64,000 nt of DNA, taken from positions 492,001 to 556,000 of the forward strand of contig OZ035961.1 in assembly GCA_964034945.1 (NCBI GenBank). The letters are read 5' to 3'. The translations under genes were made by a program, and so were the position numbers. The stretch is from Chrysopilus asiliformis (taxonomy: Eukaryota; Arthropoda; Insecta; Diptera; Rhagionidae). Below are positions 14,173 through 27,200 of the stretch, piece after piece. A model generated the notes under the pieces. It was not told the origin of the DNA. It was given only the letters and a program-made list of their open reading frames with translations, and made no database searches. Each line of letters starts with the position of its first letter. The first letter of the stretch is position 1.

Positions 14173-16275
14173 CTCCAATGTTTTTAAAGGACAAGAAAAA
14201 TTAAATATTGTGATTTGAATATGTGGAAGATTTAAAATGACAGAAAAAATATATGTAAGTTTTCAAACTTTATCTGTCCCAGGCCAAGCAGAATTTATGT
14301 CAACCGGCAACGTCACGGTTGACATAAATGGTGTTTCGGCTTGAAATTCTTAAGCAATATTTCCCCTTACAAAACTCTGAAATCTCACACCAAACCATTT
14401 CTGTGATAAATAGGATTCCCGGCTAATTTTTTCTGGCGGCGTGTTGGAAGCTAAATTTTTGTTCTGGATTTTGCTATTAAATTTTGAAGTATATAAAACG
14501 GTAAACTAAAAAATCACTAAATATGCAAAACAAACTCTACTTCGCATGGGCATTCTCTTCAAATTAATTTTTTTGGTTTGCGGGGCATTTATTCAACGTA
14601 TTTCCGCTTAGGGTTCACGTATTTGCAAAGTTTTCATAATTGCAATTGCATTTATTTATGGAACATGCAGAGCACGAAAAATTGAGTTAGTTTTCATTTA
14701 AAGCTCTATAGCTTTGAGATAATTCTGTTAAAAAAATCACCTGCGGCGATATTTAATAATTTTTCTCCAGATTAGATTTCTTGTTCATTGCCTAATTCAT
14801 GTTTTGTTTTCTAAAATTTTTGTATATAAGATTATTTTGTTTATTATTGCGTTTCAGCCATTCTTCCTCTTACATCTCCACCCGGAACAAGATGAGTGGA
14901 AATCTTGTTCCGGATTGACCAAAAATAAATATGGTCACCCTAGTAAAAAACATTAAAATAGCCTTCCATTTAAGATCGGATTTCTAACATACAACCAAAA
15001 CCTCATACAGGTTTAAGATTTTTGGAAGTGTTATTTACATGAATGCATGAAAATGATACCTGCTCAAATCGCGTCGTTAAAAATTCAAGAACGTGTAAAG
15101 GAAAAACAATTTGCTGGTGGCAGATTAAAAGATTTTCATTTAGAAAATTTTGTTGTTGAATATCTGATTGTATCAACACTTAGTCGATTGACTGCCTTAG
15201 TTTATCAACCTAATTGAAATGCATTTCGCGTGATCAGCATTGACGGAATGAATCGCTTTGGGGAGCCTACAATGTTATTTTCTACTTCAACCTTGAACAA
15301 ATGCTAAAAAATGTGGAAAATTGTAAATATTGATTGCTACATTGCAATTTTATTGTTTTTCTCAATTTGACCTAATCACATAGAAATCTAAAATGTCTAA
15401 GATTTTTTCACCCATTTTCCACAAATGTTAATTCACTTTGATCTTTGAGGTTTTCTTAACGGATCTAACAGTGAATTGGTTTGCTTTCGCGGTTTCAACG
15501 AAATGTTAGTCACTTAAACTTACAACAACTCGTAGTTGAATACCATTTTGCCCACGCCGTAATTGAATTTCAAATGAAAGTTTGCTCGACATACAAAAAA
15601 AACATCCATTTTATCTCGCGCAATTTGAATATTCTATCAAATGCGTGTTTTTTTGCGTGCACGCTAAAAACATTTTTGTTAGAATTTGTTACAGTTTTAT
15701 TTATTTCGTAGCTTTTATAAAATTTGTTAGCATTGCTTTTTTCAATTTGCACGTGACTACCAGATGTCGCAACATTGTATGTTTTTGCTAGGCTGAATGT
15801 GGGTTTCTGTAGGTATTGAGAAAATCAATAAAAATTGATAGAATTCCAAATCGTATTGATCTTTGTATAATGGACATTTTAAAATTACTTCACATTGAAA
15901 AAAGATTCTCCGTAACTAGGGTCGCGCAGACCCTGTCATGCGTATAAGGGTCCGACAATTCAGGGATTCCAAAAATTCGAACCTAAAAAAAGGTCTTCAA
16001 AATTTTGCTGTTTGGAAAAATAGTCTTGTTCTTCATTGAATTATGCTTGGAATATTAAATAATTTCGTTTAGCTGCAAGTTTTAAGAATGTCACACGTCA
16101 TACGAAATTTAACTAAAAAAATTTAACTTTAAAAGATTTACGTTAGATAATTGTTGTGTTGATCGGTGTTTAAATCAATGTTTTCTATCAAACTTACACT
16201 AAAAGACACACTTTTTCGTAAAGAACAGTAAAGACAAAGTTTTACATCAATTATGTTTTCTCTTGTTTTGAGTTT
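14173..16275. other. Non-coding interval between mir-317 and mir-277 (part 2)
   Basis: AT-rich, with no supported gene. It contains two short hairpins: ATTTATGTCAACCG and its complement near 14,295-14,331, and CCGGAACAAGAT and its complement near 14,882-14,913. Overlapping open frames at 15.5-15.8 kb on both strands have no recognisable protein. Confidence 0.5.
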
Positions 16276-16355
16276 TGGGATGCGTGTCAGGTGTGCATTT
16301 ACATTATATAACTGTTAGCAAATTGTAAATGCACTATCTGGTACGACACCCCAGG
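16276..16355 (+). ncRNA. mir-277: mir-277 microRNA hairpin
   Basis: Positions 16326-16348 read TAAATGCACTATCTGGTACG followed by ACA, the mature miR-277-3p as I know it. The 5' arm from 16283 (CGTGTCAGGTGTGCATTTAC) pairs with it around a loop containing ATTATATAACTGTTAGC. In Drosophila miR-277 is known to target branched-chain amino-acid catabolism transcripts and to be co-transcribed with mir-34. Here mir-34 follows 2.1 kb downstream on the same strand, preserving the clustered arrangement. Confidence 0.97.
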
Positions 16356-18470
16356 GCAAACAATCTGCTTTGATTTCCTATATTTATTAACAAAAATTAA
16401 ACCAAAAATGGAAAAAAATCGTTATCAAGTAAATATATTTGAATGGTTTTGAATAGATGTCGTAAATAGCTATTTATATTTTAATTTTTTATATGTACGA
16501 GTATTAGGTGTATGAAAAAAAAAATATTTTTTTTAAAGTTTAGTTAATTGAATGATCACCAAACTACACTCCATGGATACTGATATAAAGAACAAATAAA
16601 TATAGTACCTACCACAAAAATGTTAAAAAAAATAAATGAAATATTATTTCTAAATAAAATTGATTGTGTTTTATTATCAGTTTAATTATTTACTGAAATT
16701 AGCTTCATCACATTTTTATTGTGCGACGATTAGGCGAACAGATAGACACATAAGCCTATTATTTATAATAGAATTTCAGTCCCTCATTTGAAGAGCTGAA
16801 GTGAAGAAGCCTCAACAGGAAGTTTGTACTTGGTCCGTGGATCATATTTTCATTAAAAAAAATACCCCATTCCCCCATTTTTTATTACTTTAGTTGGAAT
16901 CTTAATTTAGCCAAATAAAAACATGGAAAAAAAATTTCAGAAGGTGAGCTTAAATTGTTTCTCAACTTCTATCAAATATGAAACAACAAAAAGTTTTATT
17001 ATGATTGTATTTTTCAAAGACGGATAATTTAAATGAACTATTTCGACTTTTTTCTTAAATTTGAATCCCCAAAAAGAATTTCTTCAAAAATCGGTGTTTG
17101 AAATTTGGGATTGTTGTGAAGCCGAAAGAGGATGGTTTTAAAAATGTTTGCAAAAACCAGTATTTGTGAAATTTTTTAATTTGTTTAAATCCTCTAGTAA
17201 CTTGGCTCCACACCAAGAACAGAAAAAATGTTAAAAATTACAACCACAGGAAAGGGAAGGAAAATAGAACCCCTTAGCTCGGAGTTTTATTTTCTCCGAA
17301 AGGTTACGAACCTCAAACTCCAATTCGGTGTGCGACGGACCCGCAAGATTGCTACCTTTTAATTAAAATATTTCAATAACGAATAACGGTAAATGAGAAA
17401 ATGGTGGAGAATGCCATTCTCATTAATTCTTTTCACATTTATATACTAGCAAAAAACCGGTATTTTTCGAGGTAATCTCGTGGTATATCTCGAGAACGGC
17501 TGGTAGATTCTAGTCGAGAAAAGTTTTTTTTTTTGGTAAGATTAAGAATATAAATTCTTCATTAAAAGAACACTTTATTATACAGAATAAAAGCTCTTTG
17601 TGGACTCTTTCCTGTCCTTGAAATTTTATTGGAACCATATTTCAGTTTTTACACCAACTTTAGCCTCTTCAGGTAAGATATTGAAAAAAAAACATTATGT
17701 GAGTTTTTTTTTTTTTGGGATCGAATCAATTTAGTTTTAAGATATTTAGATACACGTATGTGACTTTTAAGGCTAAATTGTACATTTTTCTCACAGAAAT
17801 GGTAGATTATCTGTTAAAAAAATCTTTAGTAACATGTAAAAAATAGAGAACGAAAACTTTTTGAAAAAAAAACTTTGCCACATATTTAAACATATTTTAG
17901 TTTTTTTATTTGAATTCACTTTTTTAGCTGAGTATTTAAAAACTTTTAGTCTGAGAAAAGCATTTAAAATTTAATGTAAAGAAGATCTACAAGCGACTGA
18001 TGCAAATGATAGTTTAAATCAAACAGTATACGAGTGGTAAGTTTTAAATCTCCAGTTGTTCTCACGGAACGGTCCCATAGACTTATAAAGATTTCCCACT
18101 TACTACCCATGTCTTCCTTATCCAGGTTCCACTGTATTTTATTACAACTTTGCTAAAAGGATTTAAAGTTCGAGATTCTTCTTTGCCAATAATCACAGCA
18201 TTGCAACGATGAAATATCATATTGCAGTACATTCCTAGTTATTTGGCAAAAAATCAAAAGAACTATTTTGCCTATAAAAGACCTTCACCGACATTTACAT
18301 CAGTATCCCCCATAGTCCATACCGTACGAAAAATCTTCATGTGAAGGGAGGACTTTCTCAAAGGAGACTGTGGAATTTCAGTCGAGAGTATGAAACCACT
18401 AAGCGGGTGAAAAACTGCTAAAACTTTTAATGGAAAAAGTGAAAAAATTTGATTTTAAATAATTTACGGC
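16356..18470. other. Spacer between mir-277 and mir-34
   Basis: About 2.1 kb of AT-rich sequence without a gene. A good splice-donor match (TTCAG|GTAAGAT, about 17,670) is present on the + strand, compatible with a spliced host transcript. Nothing else was recognised. Confidence 0.5.
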
Positions 18471-18550
18471 TATGCGCTTTGGCAGTGTGGTTAGCTGGTT
18501 GTGTACATTGAGAATTTCACAGCCACTATCCTCCCTGCCGCGGCGACAAG
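18471..18550 (+). ncRNA. mir-34: mir-34 microRNA hairpin
   Basis: Positions 18480-18503 read TGGCAGTGTGGTTAGCTGGT followed by TGTG, matching the deeply conserved miR-34-5p. The opposing arm (about 18,520-18,543, CAGCCACTATCCTCCCTGCC...) matches the miR-34 star strand and pairs with it across the loop TACATTGAGAATTTCA. miR-34 is a conserved bilaterian microRNA linked in flies to ageing and neuroprotection. It is the third and last recognised member of the cluster. Confidence 0.97.
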
Positions 18551-21500
18551 CTTATCCAACAAAAAATCGCGATAAATAATATTTAACAATTATATTCACC
18601 TTTAATTCTGTGGAAAACAGGGCAGGGTTTTTTTTTGGAAAATTTACTTGATGTTCTGCGTATATCGTGACGAAGCTTCATCATAGATTTTTGTTTTCGT
18701 GATATCTTTCTAGTTAACCCTATAAAATATTCAATAAATATTAAAAACAAAACGAAAAATTTAATTTTTTTACACAATATGCATAAAAAATTACTAACAA
18801 AAACTGTTTTCTTCTTTATTTATAGTGGTCAAGGAGGAATTGGGGGGCCAAAATTAAAAAAAAAAATCAAATGCCTCAAAACTTTTGTAAAATGTATAAA
18901 ATGTGTAGCAAGGCTAATTGAAAAATTGTTTTGTTAAGTTTATTTAAGTCGGGTATTCATATAAATGGGGTTTATAAATACAGGAGCGGAATCACGTAAG
19001 GTGGTAGATGGATATTGTTAACTGTCGATTTTTTCAGACCCCGGTAGTGAGAAAGTTTTCTAAATTTCGATCTTAAAGCTGTGTAAAAATTGGACTACCA
19101 ATTGTATTCATTTCAGCCCACCATATCCATATAATATAAGTCCTGTTTTGTTGATAATGTTTAATATTTGGCGTGCATTTAACCCAGTAGTGCATTTAGT
19201 ACGATATTCGTATATCCGCGAGTAGTACAATCACAGAAATCGACATAAATTGGTTCAAACAATAATGTATGCTTATGAGTTCCTTGCTGTATCTCTTAAA
19301 CTATAGCTGATCCAGCCAAACCACTGTCAGATTCGGAACCATCGACCCAAAGATATTCAAAGAAAAGGCTCTAATAACGAGTAAATAAAAAAAAAGTGGA
19401 TTTTGTCGATCAATGTTATCAATCAGTTTTTTATTTCCAGATAGAGATCAACATAAAGATTTGAAGAGCCACATTTAATTGTGATCGCATGTTATGTTTC
19501 CGTATTTTAACTGATTGCAGCACCTTCCACTATTCATCCTCTTCAGAGCGAGGGGCGGCTACATTTGGAAAAAGCGTTTCAATGGCTTAGAAAATTTTTT
19601 TCAAGAAATCCTTTTTTTAGCCTTAGAATTCTTAAACCTTTAATCGATTGAAAAACCTTTTAACTTTTTCCTAAGTACTGGAACCCCATTAACTCTGAGA
19701 TTTTCAACAAATGTGAACATCATGAACAGTGTACGATGAGTTTTAAATTTGGTAGAAACAAAAAATTGCATTTATTAGAAATGTTCATGGCTTCCTCTAT
19801 AAAAAAGACAACAAAATAGTTAAAAAAAAAATCCTAATAGACTCAAAATCAAATAGATTCCGGTATCCCTGCACAGAAAACATATCGCATTCAATTTTTT
19901 TTATAAAAGCACATTTTTATTTCCTACAAGATGTTCATATGTATACAGTAATTTCAATAATATTTTTTTTTTGTTTTATTCTTTTGTAAAAACTACATAA
20001 TAATTTAATGAAATGATCAACTTAAATGCTGATAGGAAAAATCAAAATAAATTCGCTATTTAAAAGAGAAATGAAACAATGTATAAAATATGGATTGAAC
20101 TAATTTTGTGTCTAATTAAAATTATTACGTCTTATTATCATTATTTATTAATTATTTTACAATTACATGTTTTTTTAATCAATTTTGGAACAAATCAATT
20201 TCAAATTGTAACTTGAATTTCTGTATTGAATAATTTTTAATCGTTTTCTAAAATCGACTCACATCCTTCACACTCACGAACATATAAACAAGATTAATTA
20301 GTTTAATATAATTATATAGGGTTTTTTCATTATTTTTATTTCATTAATTCAAATTTAGTTTTTCAAAATTTTTATTATTTGGAATTCAGTCATGAAATTA
20401 TTTGTTTTTGTTTAAAGTTAGACTCCATAAGAAAACAGTTTTTTTTTGTCATCATTTAATTTTTAACGATTAATTTTTTTAACAAGTTATCCTTACTTAT
20501 CGCATTTTAAATTTCATGTGTTCTATATTTTTTTTGTATTGAATTTTTTTAACAGTTCTTGATTTTTTCATATCTAACAACATTTAGAAATTTTATATAA
20601 GAAGTGTTAAATAATTTAAGGATTCAAAGTATTTTTTTAAATTGTTGAAAAGGTTTGAAATGGAGATTTTTGAATTTTGATTGGGATTTTCGGTTTTGTA
20701 AATGTAACAAATCTGATCGAATTAAATTTCTGTCGCGTTTTAATTAAAGAATAATTCGAAATATTTAAAAAAAAAATATTGCTTGATATTTCAATACAAT
20801 TTTTAGTTAATTTCACGATATTCTTTTTTGATGAACAATATGTATGTCATTTAGACAAATGTTGAGTTTTTTTAAAAACATTGTACTTGATTTTCATGTA
20901 GCAAACAATCGAATGTATCTTGACGATATATTATTTTGTGCATTTCAAATTTCGATGGAACAAAAAAATACGTTTAATCTTTATAGTCATAGAAGATAAA
21001 AATTTAAAAAAAATTTTAGAACAGGAAAATCCAAAAAAAAAGTCAAAATGAATGGTTTTTTTTATTTTTGTAGCTTATCATTTTTTATTAAATTATTTAC
21101 ACAGATCTATTTTAAAATTTTTAGATCATAAATTATGTTTATTTTCATATCTTACTTGTTCATCAATTTTAATAATAATAATACGTTTCTCCATTATTAT
21201 TTTTGTTTTATTTTTTTCAATATATTTTCCATTTACATAAATTTAATTTAATTGTTTACCTACAATTTTTATATATCACTTACCAATTAATTTTATATTT
21301 ATTAAGAAATAATATTTTATAAATACCAGATTAATAAAATCCTAGAAAAGTAACAATTTGTTTTTTAATTATCATTTCTTTACTTCCGGTTTCGATTAAG
21401 TTAGAGAAATCTTAAATGAAAAACTAAAACCGTTTTAAACAGAAAAATAATTGTTTTTTTTAGGAAGGAAGAAGGTAAGTTTGAGAGATTTCTAACCTGA

Positions 21501-22392
21501 CGAAAATTTCTGGTTGAATTTCAAAGACGGCATTTTGTCAAATTGGAGTTAAAAATTTCGCAAAATATTGTTTGATTGACTACAACATAATCATAATGCA
21601 TTCGAATGAATTGCTCTTTTGGATAAAAAAAAAGGCAATCATTAAATTTAAAGAATGCTTTAACATCCAACCGATTTCAATTTCCAATTTGAGTGCTTCA
21701 TAAACTGTAGATCACTTGACACATTTTTTTTGGCTTGGCATCCAAAAGAAAAAAAACAACAGCTACAATTCCTGTATGGAAATTGTAAAATACCTTTTTG
21801 AGGTTTGACTTATCGATATGTTACTGTATACAATATAATCTGATAAAATACCAGATTTTTTTTATCAAAGTGGAATGTTTTTAACCATTTTCCTATTAGA
21901 ATTAAATATGTAGAAAAGGTATTTAAATTATATTCTATTTTTTGATAAATCTTTCGACACAATCATTTCGAAACACCGAAGAGGACATCGAAGAACATCG
22001 AAGAGGAAGCACCAGTCTCTTTCAAGATCTCGAAATCACTTTCTACGAAAATAATGTTGTATGCTTTAATCAGATTTTTTTATCGAACGACCCCCACTTT
22101 CAAATCGGTTGCTAAGTGAGCTCTATTCAAATTCAGTAAATTTGTCGAGCAATACATGGGATTTTAAGCAGCGGTCTTCCAAAAAAAAATTCATTGATCC
22201 CAGAAAAAAGTTTTATTACCCAGAAACAAGTTTATGGCTAACATTTGTAGTTACACCATTGGCCAAATATTTGTAGTTAAATCAGTGACATTTTTTCGAG
22301 TAATTTTGTGTAACCTTTAATCCCATCGTCACACTAGCACACTAAAAGTGTGACATTTAAAGGACGATCACCAAAATAATTTTAAGAACTGG
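18551..22392. other. Non-coding interval 3' of mir-34
   Basis: Extremely AT-rich, especially 19.9-21.4 kb, with long T and A runs and no supported gene. It probably includes the 3' part of the microRNA primary transcript. A perfect donor match (AAG|GTAAGT) occurs near 21,472. The small open frame at 18.58-18.78 kb (-) has no domain. Confidence 0.45.
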
Positions 22393-22501
22393 GGGCCTAT
22401 TATGGAATACGATCGTAATCGTAACGATTGGGATTTTCCTGTTGTAAGTGGACAACACTAACAATAACACAAAAGTTCCGATCGTATTTCATAATAGGCG
22501 C
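22393..22501. repeat. Imperfect foldback element (GGCCTATT-type ends)
   Basis: The left arm GGGCCTATTATGGAATACGATCG (spanning about 22,392-22,415) is mirrored by the complement of the segment ending at 22,501 with only one or two mismatches. The centre contains ACAACACTAACAATAAC, which closely resembles the centre of the longer foldback at 44,986-45,114. Both are therefore probably members of one non-coding element family. Confidence 0.65.
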
Positions 22502-24287
22502 ACTAGTCTTTCACAAAACTTTCTCGCAAACGGTAGCAAATATTTCTGTCCTAAAAAGTCGCTGAAAATGTTTGTAAACAATCTTTCCAGTAGATTTGGT
22601 TACCCCAAAAGTAAAAACAAATCTCAGAAATGAAAATAGAATAAATTATGTAGCATGGAAAAGAGAATCAAAATGAGGCGAAATTCACCGTTTCATTCGC
22701 CATCTTTTATTTAAGGCGACAATTTTTTACTAAACAACCCAAATGCTCCTCGTGAGGCAATAGGGTAATTCCTATTACGTCACTATTCTTGTGTCTGTTT
22801 TTTTGTTGCCGCCTGTGTGTCTCAAGTGAGAAAACAAACTAGCTATCAAAAATTTTACCAAATAAATGTGGACTCAAAATTTTGTGCAATTAAAATTGGG
22901 AAAAATAAGATAAAGTAGCATTTTCCGCAATATTGATACAATAGAAACTATTAAATACAATTTATACGGAGAAATGTTTGATGTGTCAGTCCAAGAGTTA
23001 CTACATAGTACATACAACACTATTCTGATGCAACACGACAAAAACACTGACCGACTTGGTTGGAATTATGTTTGCAGTTTTCACTTTATTTTTTGATATA
23101 AATACAACTTTATAATAAAAGATACACGTCAGGCGGGCAAATAGCGATTCCAAGGAGAGTCGTGCCGTATAACTAAAATTTTTTAAGTAGCAGATATTTA
23201 TTTGTTTTACAAATGGTATTTCAGTAAATCGTACTACATACTTGTTGTTTTTAAATTATTGTATGAAAACGTTTTTAAAAATTAGTTAGAAAAAAATTTA
23301 TTACGATAAAATATCTAAAAATAAAATCACATATTGAAATACATATTTGATAACAAGTAAAGCCTTTATGGGATTGAATTAAAATCAAAAAAATTTGCAT
23401 TGATTTCTGTTATATTCTTTTCCTCTTTTTAAAGCAAAATTGATGAAAGAATTCTTTTCGTCTATTCTGATTTTCCATTTTCAAGAAATGACAAATTATA
23501 AACAAGATATTTTGTTTCTTTTTTATATCTATTGTTTCATCACTTTCAGGGAAATATTTCACTTTTAATTATTTGATTTTTACAAAATAATTCCATTTGA
23601 TAAAAACGAATTTAAAAAAAAAATCCATTTGATAAAAACGAATTAAAAAATGCAGAAACTGAATTTAGTGGTATAAACATTTCAAAAGATTGTATTTTCA
23701 AAACAAATTTAAATTTTTTGTTTTAATTGTATTTTCATAGTTCATTAAAAAAAACTACAAGTGAAATCTATAACTTATTCTCTAACTTAACGGTAGTAAT
23801 TAGGAAATAATTGATTCGTTTAAAAAAAATCCTTTAAATTAATCAGAAAAATTACTACAACATAATTCCCTTGTACACTTAAAGAACAGTTAGATTTTTA
23901 GTTTGATTTTTTTTACTCTTTTCTCTTTTTTTGTTCGGTTCTACATTATACACAGAAATTATCATCCAATAAAATAAGAATTTACTTTGTATCATTTTCA
24001 ATTTGTATACGACGTAATATATATAATTACATTAATATAATAAAAACCACAGATGAATTGATTTAACTTAAATAAGAGACGAAGAATCACTGTTATGGTT
24101 GCGTTTTTCCCATTTGATTTTTCCGTTAAATATTTCTTGTTGAAATTCGAAAAACAAAACAAAAAAAAAACACATTTTTTTTTTAAAGTTTACTATTTCA
24201 TTTTCATTCTGTTCTCGATTGGTTTGAATTCTTCTTCTTTCTTCGTTTAGTTAAAATGTTTGCTCATTTCAGTTAAGATAATCAATT
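22502..24287. other. Intergenic AT-rich stretch, convergent gene ends
   Basis: No gene is visible. It lies between the microRNA transcript (+) and the 3' end of the C3Hc3H gene (-) and probably holds the latter's 3' UTR. A near-perfect direct repeat of about 21 bp (TCCATTTGATAAAAACGAAT) occurs at about 23,592 and 23,624. Confidence 0.45.
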
Positions 24288-27200
24288 TCATGTTTGGACG
24301 AGTCCCCGGACATCGGCAGTTGTGGTGGAAGTGATGCCGTTGCTACTCTCGCCTCCACTGACAATTATGCTACCCGTTTCAATGTCGTCGTCGTCAGGTG
24401 AGTGCAGTACTTCGGTACAGATGTCGGAATCCTCGAGAATTTGATCGTCGACATCGAGAAAATCAGTTAAGAATGTCGAATCACCGCCAGTTAGCTGCTG
24501 TAGGGATTTTACCTGCTTATTGACGGCTTCTAGGGCACGTTCTAAGTCTTCTTGTTCTTCCTGAGTTGGTTCAAGTGGTCCATTTTGTTGAACTAAAATT
24601 GAATAAAATCAGTTAAGAGTTGATCTCTTTTCTAGAAAAACTTTTATGGCAGATCCACACTCTTGGCGTTCATATTGATTAGCTATGATTCGCCTAAGTT
24701 TGGCTATGTTTGGTTTGATGCCTAATATGGCAAATCAGACGAATGTGTCTGATTTACAAATCTGTGCCCATGATTGGGGGCTCCAAGCACAAAAAAAAAA
24801 CAAAGTGAACTATGTGCGAATCCGTATCAACTAAATTATGCACATTCCCGTAGAAATAATTACATACGGATTTGGTAAATGTTAGCAAGAATGTGGATGA
24901 CAGACTCGCGTTGACCAAGTCGCTTGCCAAACAATGATTCGTAGCCAAGAGCGTGGAGCCAGTATTAGGTTTCGAAGTTTTATCAGTTTCACTCCTTCAC
25001 AGAGTTTCATGAAGAATTCGTTTTACCTGTAGTAAATAATTCGTTAAAAGCGTCTTCGGGTAGTTGATTCAGGACATTTGTCAAGTCATGTTCCTCCAAA
25101 AGTCGCGTATCTCCCAATGGAATTTCCTCTGAAATACCAATAATAAAAAACAGTAGGAGACATTTCTATTTAATCTTCATTCTGTGTATTGAAAAACTAA
25201 CACTAAGCATGTAATGAGTGTAATTCACCCTAGCAACAAAAACTTCAATAGAAAATCGACGAACTGACCGATTTCAAAGTTTTTTTTGTTGTTGCTGGTG
25301 TCTGTCAATAATAGGCGTTTTCCGTTGAACACTCCGGAGAGTTCATGGGTAGACCGTGTCCTTGTGCATGCTCCGGAGTGTCCAATAGAAAACGCCTAAT
25401 TTTACATACAATTTGAAAAATTTGATGGAAATCGATCCACTCAGACTCTAGTTACCAGGCTTTAAAGACAATCAAAAAACGTACCTTGAAATGTTTTGAA
25501 TTTAGTAGAATTTTGTAAAAATTATTTGTCCTTTATTGTAGTATTGAGAGGTACGCTCTAAAATTTCAGCTCAATCGGTAGAGTAGTTTTAAAAATTGCA
25601 AGTTGACAATTGCAAATACATTAAAAATTATGTAAAAGTAGTTATTACTATCACAAAAACGAAAATAGTGTCGATTGAGGGGAAATAGAACAAACTTAAC
25701 GCTACTTCGAATTCCAGAGTAGGCATGATTGATTTTTTTTTAGTACACGGTTTCTGGGTTGATCGATTTTTATGAAATTTTTCAAAATTGAGTGTAAAAT
25801 GATTAAAAGATAGCATTCTTAAAAAATTTCGAATTGTTTCACCCGATAAATAAAGTTTTAATGTGCTTGGGGTGTAATACATCCCTGTATGCAGAGAGAA
25901 GGTTAATCGTGACGCGACACTCCTTACCAATAACATCGTGTGCGCCAACCATAAGTTCGGTCTCGCTCAATCCTCCCACACCCGTGTCCTCGGAACTCTC
26001 GTACGCCGAGCTGTTCTCGCAAATGCCAAGCATATCCTGAGTGGCCGCAGTGACAAAGGACGGCGCAGTATTAATTGTCGCGGTGGCCGCTGGCTGGGCA
26101 ATAATGTAGCCCCCGTCGTCGGGCCTTATCTGGTAGCCCATTTTCGTGATCATTGTGGTGCCACTTCCAATTTTGATCACCGAATGATGTGAATTCCCAA
26201 CCATCCCCCCCTGTGCAACTTGCGAGAGGGGCTTCCGTTTCTTCTTATTGCGCTTTTGAGGTCTTGAGACGTTCTGTTTTGGCCTTTTTCGCGGCGATTT
26301 CTTCGGCTTCAGCTCCTGAACTATGCGATTGTAGTTATCCCGTTTCCATGCGTGCTCCCTGCATAGGGGTAGCTCATGGCTAATGTCGAAGACAGGTACA
26401 CGACACTGTGAATTATCTGAAAATTTGGCCGTACATGGAAGGAATAGATGCTGATCGGTGTTGCGGGTGATGTGGAGGTAGCAATGCGCCGTCAGGGCTA
26501 ACGGATCATTTGTACATGACGGAAAGCAGCATTTCTTCGGTGCTGGTCTGAAAGTGAAAAGTTTTTAATTCTGTGAATCATTCAACAAATAGAAAAACCC
26601 TTACGATTCGTCCCGATCGCGAAGCTTCTGCAGTGACTTCGAGACGCACACCAGACGTCGTTTTGCATTGAGCGAGCTTCGAAATCGTTGCGATGCAATG
26701 TACTGCATTGCCTGGCGTCGAAGTTGCGCCTTCCGAAACTCGATTCGTTGTTCTCGGTTCACTTGAGTTGACATCGGGATTGAGGTCACCATGTCCGAAA
26801 AGCTGAGCCAATGCGACTGAACGCAGTGCGAAATCTCGCATTGCTTGAAGTTCTCTAAAATAGCTGTCGATGAGGCTGGGAAAACACAATCGAATATGTA
26901 CGAATCGGGCGCATGCCACTCGACGTTTGTCGTTAGGGCGGTCGACGTTGTCGGGGGTATCCGTTGTAGAGCCTCGTGGTGGGCAGATTGGCTGTAGGAT
27001 CGTCTCGTTCGAGCCGATGGAGAGGATTGCACTTTGGCCGGCTTCTTGCCAGTTGACGCGGATGAAACGCGGGAGTCTCTTTTGGCGGGTGTCACGAATA
27101 CCGTGTGATCGCTGCTATCCAACGATTTCCGCTTAATGGATTCGGGGCTGGGTTTAGCTGTTGAATCACCACTACCACCAGTTTGCATTGGCATTTTTGT

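Noticed and set aside
18471..18550. A tRNA gene or tRNA-derived SINE (GGCAGTGTGGTTAGC resembles an A box)
   Set aside because: The segment is mir-34: the mature sequence and its complementary arm account for it, and there is no B box.
25839..25927. Extension of the third C3Hc3H exon to the stop at 25,839
   Set aside because: The frame crosses a good donor (ATTG|GTAAGG), and splicing to 25,128 continues a conserved-looking acidic segment.
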